Below the pieces are notes generated by a model. The model saw only the letters and a program-made list of their open reading frames with translations, searched no databases and was not told the origin of the DNA. This document shows, in pieces, positions 10,578 to 17,244 of a DNA stretch of 64,000 nucleotides (position 1 is its first letter; each line of letters opens with the position of its first letter). Position numbers and translations under genes: made by a program. Source of the DNA: Marchantia polymorpha subsp. ruderalis (lineage: Eukaryota > Streptophyta > Marchantiopsida > Marchantiales > Marchantiaceae); the NCBI GenBank assembly GCA_037833965.1, contig AP031355.1, forward strand, positions 4,923,501 to 4,987,500, in the 5' to 3' direction.

Positions 10578-10613
10578 CGTAGTGCAGTGTAGTGCTAGGT
10601 AGGACTTAGAAGG

Positions 10614-10620
10614 TATAAAA
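10614..10620 (+). promoter_or_regulatory. LTR TATA box (subfamily 2)
   Basis: TATAAAA, 36 bp after the end of the U3 ORF. The same box follows the U3 ORF in most LTRs here, which places the ORF upstream of the element's own promoter and hence in U3. Confidence 0.8.
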
Positions 10621-10625
10621 TAGTT

Positions 10626-10642
10626 CCAGGCGTTTTGCCTGG
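10626..10642 (+). other. Core-promoter hairpin after TATA
   Basis: CCAGGC-GTTTT-GCCTGG, a perfect 6-bp stem with a 5-nt loop, 5 nt after the TATA box. Subfamily 1 has CAAGGC-GTTTT-GCCTTG at the same place, a compensatory pair change. It lies between TATA and the expected start site, so it may act as DNA or at the very 5' end of the RNA. Confidence 0.7.
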
Positions 10643-10777
10643 GGTTCTTTCCCATCAGAAGTGCAGATCAGGAACCCATTTCCTTTGCGTGTTTGTGTCC
10701 TTGAGTTCTGTCACCACGCACGAGGAGTTACAACTTAGCGTTCCGCATTTTGTAGCTGAAGGCCTTCGGCCGAATGT

Positions 10778-10905
10778 TCAGAGCTAGTACATTGGTTAGA
10801 GACTTGAGTAGTTCGGATCTGCACCTGCGGGTGACTGCCGATGCTCAGAGCCAGTGACTAGTTAGATACTTGAATAGTTTCGCCCCTACACCTTCGAGTG
10901 TTTCT
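10778..10905 (+). repeat. Imperfect 67-bp tandem repeat in R-U5
   Basis: Two units that begin TCAGAGC and contain TTAGAGACTTGAGTAGTT or TTAGATACTTGAATAGTT, 67 bp apart. The same pair is present in the other subfamily-2 LTRs. The function is unknown. Confidence 0.55.
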
Positions 10906-11026
10906 TTCTGATTGTACTCCTTGGGATTTTTCCCCTGAATGCCAAAGTGAAGTTTTGCTACTTCGTGTAAGCCTTGGTTGTAAATTCAGGTTACGCTGCA
11001 GCAGGTGCCTTGAGGGTAACCCCTGT

Positions 11027-11487
11027 AGTATTTCTGGGAATGACAAGTGCCTGAGAATTCAAACTCTTCAATAGACTGTTGTTGTGTTACTGGAATGTTT
11101 CACAGTGAGTCCTTCAGTGCGGACCTGTGTTCTCTGCGCGTTTTGTGAGTTGAGAGTGTTGTTCACCGCGTAGGAGTGACTTCGATCCGAAGTAGGCAGT
11201 CCAAACCGGGTTTCCTACACTAGCAGCAAGCTAGTGGAAGTGTTGTAAAAGCCGGAGTTGGAAGTCACTGCCCGCAGCTTTGCCGAGTGTGCTCGTGAGA
11301 GACTTTCCCCCTGAAATCTTGAAGTAGAGGTCCTAACGGATCTCTGGGTTGTGTTTCTGTAGTTTCAGGTGTGTGTGTGTGTGTGTTACGCTGCACTGTG
11401 CGACCTCCGAGTGCGCTCCGAGTGGACACTTGCAGTATTTCTGGGAGTGACAGTTGCCTGAGAATTCAAACTCCTCAATAGTCTGTT
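11027..11487 (+). repeat. Spaced 54-bp direct repeats in R-U5
   Basis: A 54-bp block with TATTTCTGGGA(A/G)TGACA and CCTGAGAATTCAAACTC occurs at 11027-11080 and again at 11434-11487. Between them lie a hairpin at 11179-11193 (ACTTCG-ATC-CGAAGT), the hairpin at 11218-11236 and a GT microsatellite at 11369-11386. The region holds no ORF. Confidence 0.75.
11218..11236 (+). other. R-U5 hairpin with covarying stem
   Basis: CACTAGC-AGCAA-GCTAGTG, a 7-bp stem with a 5-nt loop. The right-hand LTR (59619-59637) has CGCTAGC and GCTAGCG, so one base pair has changed on both sides. This suggests selection for the folded RNA. Confidence 0.65.
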
Positions 11488-11584
11488 AAAACGTGACACT
11501 TTGTACCCTGTGTGTTCCTCTGTCCCTGTGGGTTCGACCTTTCTACCACTATATTGCAGTTTTAGCCTTTAGTGGGTTATTACA

Positions 11585-12316
11585 CTCAATAGTGTCGCAC
11601 TTGCTGCGTCGGCAAAAAGTCTCCATCTCCCGAGTTAAACCGGTCACGTACCAATCCACAGCTTGTTGTACCGAGAAAGGGGACCCTGGTCCTGTTTTCG
11701 GTATTCTGTCAAGGAGGTCCAGAAATCTCTCAGTGTAGTCACGCAGACTCTCCTTCTTCTCTCGCTGCAAATTACGTAACTTTGTCAAAACTCGGCTGTC
11801 GTAGCCGAGCTCGCGGAAGCGGCGAAGGAACTTCTCCTTCAGCTGGGCCCATGTTGTTAACCCAGTCGGATCGATGCTCTCGTGATTGTACCAACTCCTC
11901 GCTTTCTTCCGCAGAAGGCTTGGAAAGATCCTTAGTCGGTCGTCGTCTGCGATCTCGCGATTGGCAATAGACACCGATTCGAACAACTTGATGTATGAAT
12001 CTGCATCGTCGTCATCCCCACTCCCTTTATACTTTGGGTAGGAATGTTTAGTAATCGGCTGAGGTAGCCGCACATTGGCTTGTCCGTCCGCCATCGGTGT
12101 GTCTGTCGACGGTTCTCGGGCGGTCGGTTCTACTTCACGAGGCGGGTCCGTGCAAGGAATATCTAGTAGAACTGTAAGCACCAAGTTTGGTTCCGAGTCG
12201 CCGGGGGTAGGTTCCCCAAGGATGTCGGCCGAACTAGGCTTAGGTACTCTTTTTGGTGTTTTCTTGTTTTGACGCCGTGTCTCTTCCACGGCCTTCTCTG
12301 AATCTCGTCGGAACCT
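11585..12316 (-). mobile_element. E2 gag fragment (Ty3/gypsy, subfamily 2)
   Basis: Minus-strand gag sequence with DDDDADSYIKLFESVSIANRE and RARSWYNHES-type capsid motifs, clearly homologous to the E3 gag at 48530. It is the piece of E2 between two insertions: the subfamily-2 LTR ending at 11584 and the subfamily-1 array starting at 12355. The start of the same gag lies at 38486-38537, on the far side of the array. The rest of E2 gag, its pol and its 3' LTR should lie left of the window. Confidence 0.85.
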
Positions 12317-12354
12317 TATGTAATCTTATGCAAAAAGAAGTTGTCGGCTCCTTA
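12317..12354 (-). other. Irregular outer edge of the tandem array
   Basis: Between the E2 gag and the outermost array LTR are 38 bp that belong to neither. Read on the minus strand, the LTR end is followed by the first 24 nt of the family's own leader (the spacer that normally precedes the primer-binding site), then 14 nt ending GATTACATA, which echoes the true LTR end ATTACATA. The E2 bases ACCT then follow, and they are repeated at the other edge of the array (38486-38489). Confidence 0.7.
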
Positions 12355-13250
12355 TGTAATAACCCACCAAAGGCTAAAACTGCAGTATGGTGGTAAAAAG
12401 ATCGAACCCACAGGGACAGAGGCAACACACAGAGTAAAAGTGTCACATTTAACAGACTTTTGGTAGAGTTTGAATTCTAGGCGACTGTCACTCCCAGAAA
12501 TACTGCAGTGCTCGACTCGGAGGCTCGACTCGGAGGAGGATCTCAACTCGGAGGATGCTCGGAGGATGCACGGTACAGCTTGGTCACTCAACACACACAC
12601 ACACACACCTGAAACTGGCAAAAAGCACAACTCGGAGGTCGGTCAGGACCTCCGCTTCGGATTTCAGGAGGAAAGTGTCTCGTAAGTTCACTCAGAGGTT
12701 CTGCAGGAAGTGCCTCCCACTCCGGCTTTTACTGCCCTTCCGCCAGGAACTAGCGGGGGTACCCGGACTGGACTTCTCACTTCGGAACGAAGCCTCTACG
12801 TACGCCGTGGACGTCACCCTCGACTATCACACAAAACGCAGGGAGTGCAGACCCGACTGAGAACTTACTGAAAACACGATCCAGTAACACACACACAACC
12901 TGAATTACAAACCAAGGTTTACACGAAGTAATGAAACTTCACATTGGCATTCAGGGGAAACTTCCCGTAGGAGTACAATCAGGATATGTCACTCGAAGGA
13001 GTAAGGGGGAACTGTTCAAGTATCTAACTCGCAGCCGGCTCTGAGTATCAGAAATCACCCGCAGGTGCAGATCCGCACTACTCAAGTCTCTAACCGGGTG
13101 CTAGCTCTGAACATTCAGCCGAAGGCCTTCAACTACAACATACGGTAACTTCGCTATGCTGCAGCTTCTCTACGTGGTGCCAGGACCAAAATGCACAAAC
13201 ACGCCAAGAAAGTGAGTTCCTGATCTGCACTTCCGAAACTGGAAGAGTCC

Positions 13251-13267
13251 CAAGGCAAAACGCCTTG
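13251..13267 (-). other. Core-promoter hairpin (subfamily 1)
   Basis: On the minus strand CAAGGC-GTTTT-GCCTTG, 6-bp stem and 5-nt loop, 6 nt after the TATA box. It is the counterpart of CCAGGC-GTTTT-GCCTGG in subfamily 2, with one compensatory base-pair change. The same hairpin recurs at 23882-23898 and 34513-34529 in the other array LTRs. Confidence 0.7.
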
Positions 13268-13273
13268 ATCTAC

Positions 13274-13279
13274 TTTATA
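13274..13279 (-). promoter_or_regulatory. LTR TATA box (subfamily 1)
   Basis: TATAAA within GAGTATAAAGTAG on the minus strand, about 35 bp after the end of the 857-codon ORF. Identical boxes lie at 23905-23910 and 34536-34541. It marks the end of U3. Confidence 0.75.
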
Positions 13280-13312
13280 CTCTCAAAAGATCCTAACTAG
13301 CACTACGCTATC

Positions 13313-15886
13313 CTATCTACCACTCGCAGCATCTGCGCGAAACCAAACTACTCTACTGCACTCAGCAGATCCGGTGCTGCGCCTCCTGCGCGCCGGACTG
13401 CTCCGCTTACTGTCTCTACCTTGCCAGTCTTCCGACCGGCTGCGTAACCCCAGGCGTCGGAGCGCTGTGGTGACTTCCGACTGCAAGTGCGCCATAGTGT
13501 CGCGCGCACCCGACAAGAAGGTTTCTAATTTTCTTGCCACTCGCCGCCGACTCCGACTGTCACCTTCCGTCAATGCCGCCGCCCGAAGCTCGAACTCCCG
13601 GAGTGTAACCCTCTCTTGAGCTGCCACCTCCCAATGGGTGTATCCGTTTAGACAACGAGTCACCCGTGCCGCCAACTCTCCTCGTGCCCTGCAGCTGCTC
13701 TCCACCTCTGCCAGCTGCATTTCTAAATCCGCACGTTGTGCCCTCAAATCCGAGCACTCGGTTTGCAAGTTGCACAACAACTCCTCATCCTCCTTGCGGG
13801 CTCTTTGACTTTCCTCTAAGGCGCGCGTCTGGCGCGCAAGCTCGGCTGCTAGGACTTTGTTCTGTCTCCGCTCCTCCTGCAGTTCCAATTCGATCTTTGC
13901 CCGTATTAGTTCGGCCTCCGCCTGACTCTTCGTCGCCGCATCCTCCTTCTGCTGCTGCAAGGCTTGGTACAGCTTCTGGGTGACCGCCAGGTGTTGTCGG
14001 AGGGCGGTGTTCCTTTCCACATATACTTGGCAACTAGAGGCCCACTTTGCCACCTTGATCCTCGTCCTTCGCCTGATAGTCTCCACATAAGACTGCGGTT
14101 TTAAGGCACTTCCGTATTTGGATGTCTTGCGATCCAGATATCGCAGGAGTGGAACTATCTGTTCGCACAGCACCCCTGTTGGCGTTTTCTGCACCGAATC
14201 CTCTTCTTGCTCTTCCGAGCTCGTCTCATCCTCAGTCTCGAGGATCTCAGTCGCCACCGAATCCCTTGGCGACTCCCTGGAACTGTGGCGCGCAGCAGCT
14301 TCCGCTGCGACTGCTGCTCCACTGCCTGCTAAAATATCCAGGGCAGTGGGAGATCCCACTGCTTGAGCCCCTGTTCCGGCTCGATCTTCGGTTTGTGAAG
14401 GGGTCGACGCCGCAGTGACTTTTGTCACTCTTGCACCGCCCGCTTCTGCTGCCTGTCCTTCCGGCGCCATCTGCGCGGAAGGTGTCCTTGCTGAAGGTGC
14501 GTCCGCCGAAGGCGTCCGCACACTGGTCGTTGGCCCCATCCGTCTCGCAGTCGGCGAATCCGGCTGACTCTCTGTTGTCCGACTCGCAGTCGGCCGACCA
14601 GCAGTTGTCCGACTGGGAGTCGGATACACCCTACGCGTCTTGACTCCACTTGGCCTGTTTGCTGGTGGCGTTCTTCCAGAAGTGCCTTCCGCCGAAGACG
14701 ACCCTCTGAGGATTGTTGGCTCGTCAGCCAAACTCTCTTCTGCTTCCGGCCTGCTGTCCGGTTCAACGCGCCGTTCAGTTGGCCTTCCTTCCGCTTGTCG
14801 ACCTTCAGTCATCCGACTCGCAGTCGGCCGGCTGTCAGTCCGTCCATCTCCTCCCGAAGGCCGTGGTGCCTTCTGTGCAGAGGTTTCTGCCGTCTTCCCT
14901 AGGACCTGAGCAATTATCTCTTCCTGTGTGAGATTCCGCCGGGTCGGAGTTCGCCTGGTCTCCTCAGTAACAGTTGGCATTCTGCGTGCCCTCTGTTTTG
15001 GTCGACTATGAGGCTCGGGGGTGGGCCGACCACGAGTCGGCGCAGCTGGTACTTCCGGCTGCGTGTCCTCAGGTCTCTCATCCCACTTCCGCTTGCGCGG
15101 AATGCGCTCACTTCGACGTTCTTCTGCTGCTCTGGCTGGAGCCGGAGCCGGAGGCGTACTGGCAAGTTCCTCGTCCGGATCCGTGTCTACTTCGGCCTCC
15201 CTCGAATATCTACCTGGATAAGACCGGCTCAGCTGCGGAAACCGAGTTTTCTCAGCATTCGTCAAACATCCCATCGTCCGGTAAAACACGATTAAGTAAG
15301 GCGATAGATGATTGAGCGTTCCTCCCCTCTCTTCTTGCGCATGTTGGCGCGTCACCTTCCACAGGAGCCGTGCCCAATGCACCGGAGCTCCTGACAACAC
15401 TAGCTCCACGAACTCTACCTGCCAACCATGCATGTAAGCGGTCTTGGTCGGCTGCAATATCTGCAGCAATGCTGTCGCGACATTTCTCCGCAATCGATCC
15501 TTGTAATCCCGAGTCCGGAAACCGTTCTTGGGATGTCTAGCCACCTTGAAGAGCTCATTGTAAGAGACTTCTTCCTCCTGGGACACTTTCACGCTGTCGG
15601 CCTCGAAGAGGAGATCCCCTTCCTCGCCGGCACACCTGCCCAACACCTGCGCCCAATTGCAAATTTCCCATCTCTCTGGGTGTGGGCGAAATCCGCGAGA
15701 AGGCTTGTGTCTCTCTTGCAGATACTCGCGCACCATCTCCGGACACGTCCAATTCCACCCCCAGAGGAGAAAATCGAGCTTCAGCCTCGTCAGCACATCT
15801 TGAAATGCGCGTAGACCGATCTGCGGCACCCTGAGTGGAGACACTCGCAGTTGGGGAACCTTCGACATTGCGTTGCCTGCACACAC
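13313..15886 (-). CDS. U3-encoded ORF of subfamily 1 (857 codons), copy 1
   Basis: A large whole ORF inside the LTR, upstream of its TATA box. Residues about 8-230 form a conserved domain with PLRVPQIGLRAFQD, LDFLLWGWNWTCPEMVREYL, NWAQVLGRCAGEEGDLLF and GGTLNHLSPYLIVFYR. Residues about 235-555 are disordered and rich in Arg, Thr, Pro and Ser, with RPTASR/TTE-type repeats. An acidic stretch (ETEDETSSEEQEED) follows. A helical segment with VPLLRYLDRKTSKYGSALKP then leads into a coiled coil (about 625-760), a second helical block and a basic tail (ARRRRSTGS). The N-terminal domain distantly resembles the 'putative plant transposon protein' type of domain in other plant gypsy elements; that is a guess from pattern. 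No enzyme motif is seen. The likely start is the first Met or the Met at residue 7, which aligns with subfamily 2. Confidence 0.8.
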   Translation of the reverse strand: MCAGNAMSKVPQLRVSPLRVPQIGLRAFQDVLTRLKLDFLLWGWNWTCPEMVREYLQERHKPSRGFRPHPERWEICNWAQVLGRCAGEEGDLLFEADSVKVSQEEEVSYNELFKVARHPKNGFRTRDYKDRLRRNVATALLQILQPTKTAYMHGWQVEFVELVLSGAPVHWARLLWKVTRQHAQEERGGTLNHLSPYLIVFYRTMGCLTNAEKTRFPQLSRSYPGRYSREAEVDTDPDEELASTPPAPAPARAAEERRSERIPRKRKWDERPEDTQPEVPAAPTRGRPTPEPHSRPKQRARRMPTVTEETRRTPTRRNLTQEEIIAQVLGKTAETSAQKAPRPSGGDGRTDSRPTASRMTEGRQAEGRPTERRVEPDSRPEAEESLADEPTILRGSSSAEGTSGRTPPANRPSGVKTRRVYPTPSRTTAGRPTASRTTESQPDSPTARRMGPTTSVRTPSADAPSARTPSAQMAPEGQAAEAGGARVTKVTAASTPSQTEDRAGTGAQAVGSPTALDILAGSGAAVAAEAAARHSSRESPRDSVATEILETEDETSSEEQEEDSVQKTPTGVLCEQIVPLLRYLDRKTSKYGSALKPQSYVETIRRRTRIKVAKWASSCQVYVERNTALRQHLAVTQKLYQALQQQKEDAATKSQAEAELIRAKIELELQEERRQNKVLAAELARQTRALEESQRARKEDEELLCNLQTECSDLRAQRADLEMQLAEVESSCRARGELAARVTRCLNGYTHWEVAAQERVTLREFELRAAALTEGDSRSRRRVARKLETFLSGARDTMAHLQSEVTTALRRLGLRSRSEDWQGRDSKRSSPARRRRSTGSAECSRVVWFRADAASGR

Positions 15887-17207
15887 AAACGTTCTCCCTT
15901 TCGCTCACTCTCTCACAATCGCCACTGCGCGTCGGCCACTCAAGCACTGACTGCTCACTCTCTCTGCGCTCGTTCAAGATCGCTACTCCCAATTCTTTCA
16001 AGGTCCGCCAAGATCCTTGTGCAACTCGTCTCCGCACTCTCTACTCTCACTGCAGGTCGCTCCGCCCTTGCGCGTAATCTTGGAACTGGAAATCGCAAAG
16101 TCAAGAATGAGAGAATGAGACTGGAGCGCAGTCTTTTCTTCTCCGATTTCAAGAACGTCCAACGTTCTTACTGGTTGCAACGTACGCAGCCGGCTATACG
16201 GCTTAACGGTTCGCCCTTTGCATGCGCGAATTCACGTCTCCGCATTGCGCGCATTCGCATGCTTAAACGTTGAATTCTCCCGCCACCGCCACCTTCCGGA
16301 CTCGAGTCCGCTGCAGGGTATACGTCGGCCCTGTTGTCTTTTCCTAACCCGCCCTTCTCCGGAGGCGTGTCGCCGCTGGCGCGTTCATTATCCGTCGGCG
16401 CCTTGCTGGAGGCGCACATCCAGCCGGAGCGAATTACGCCGGCGCGCAGTCGTACCGCCTATTTTGTCCTTTATGCCTCGTCCGTTGCTGCCAGCGCATA
16501 TCCGTCAGCGCAACTCATGCCAGCGCCACGTCGGAGGCGTACATCCGACCGGCGCTTTCCTTCCATGAACAGCCGCCAAGGGCGCTTCCGACTCTGAGTT
16601 GGTTTCCTCCGGTGAGCGCGCGATTCCGCCGAAGGCGCATCGCCGAGGGCGTACGGGAATCCTTTCCGGCTGTGAACCCTAGCGCGAACGGCGCATGTCC
16701 GGCTACGAGTTTTCCGACGCTCATAACTTCTCCATTCCTGATCCATCTCCGGCGCTCTTGGACTCGTTAGAACGAGCGTCCCGAGCTCTTTCTAATGCAA
16801 CTTCAACCAACTGGATCTACCGTGTATCCCGATTGTTATGAAGGTTTTCCCTTTCCGCGCTAGCGGCGCTTCGCCGAAGGCGCACTCATGGTCGGATGCC
16901 TTTAGAGGTCCGGGCCCTTCTCCTGACGTCTTTAGCAAAACCTCCTCCTGAGGTGTCTGCGCCGGAAGCGTAGCTTCCTTATGCGCTAGAGGCGCGTGAG
17001 TAGAGACACCTCAAAAAGGAGCTTTTGCCGAAGGCGCCGAAGACGTTGGCGTTGGTACATCCGACTACGTGATTCTTTGTGCCCTCGTGACGATCTCATC
17101 AATCCACTCTATTTAGCGTACCCTTCTCTAGCTACAAACACTGCTTTGGTACTAGTTTTCTAAAATTGTTTAAATTCTGCAAAAAAAACAAAAAGCGTGT
17201 TACCACA

Positions 17208-17222
17208 TGCCCCCCTCCTCAA
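17208..17222 (-). other. Polypurine tract, array unit 1
   Basis: On the minus strand TTGAGGAGGGGGGCA, directly before the LTR start TGTGG. It primes plus-strand synthesis and so defines the U3 boundary. It lies between the end of pol (17245) and the U3 ORF, so the ORF is inside the LTR. The same tract is at 27839-27853 in unit 2. Confidence 0.85.
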
Positions 17223-17244
17223 TTGTGAGCGCCCACGCGAACAT

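Larger units (their letters stand above)
6931..11584 (+). repeat. Subfamily-2 LTR, left part removed by E1 insertion
   Basis: A plus-strand LTR that ends GGGTTATTACA at 11584. Compared with the complete solo LTR at 53030-58438 its first 676 bp are absent; they should lie left of E1. It carries the U3 ORF (7425-10577), a TATA box (10614-10620), a core-promoter hairpin, and about 950 bp of R-U5 with hairpins, direct repeats and a GT microsatellite. The stretch 6931-7424 is GC-rich U3 with many short palindromes and no gene. At its right end it interrupts the gag of E2; CTCAA (11585-11589) would be the target duplication. Whether it is a solo LTR or one end of an element cannot be seen. Confidence 0.88.
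12355..17207 (-). repeat. Subfamily-1 LTR, copy 1 (4853 bp)
   Basis: On the minus strand it begins TGTGGTAACACGC at 17207 and ends GGGTTATTACA at 12355. A polypurine tract directly precedes it at 17208-17222, which fixes the LTR start upstream of the 857-codon ORF. Order in sense: about 1.3 kb of GC-rich U3 without a gene (15887-17207), the U3 ORF, a TATA box and hairpin, then about 0.9 kb of R-U5 (12355-13273) with a CA/GT microsatellite. LTRs of this length are at the high end for plant gypsy elements, and one that is more than half coding is unusual. Confidence 0.9.

Noticed and set aside
11369-11386. GT/CA microsatellites in several LTRs as functional elements
   Set aside because: They vary in length between copies and look like ordinary microsatellites carried in R-U5.
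13313-15886. Captured host gene between two elements
   Set aside because: It recurs at the same place in every LTR, inside boundaries fixed by polypurine tract and target duplication, so it belongs to the element.
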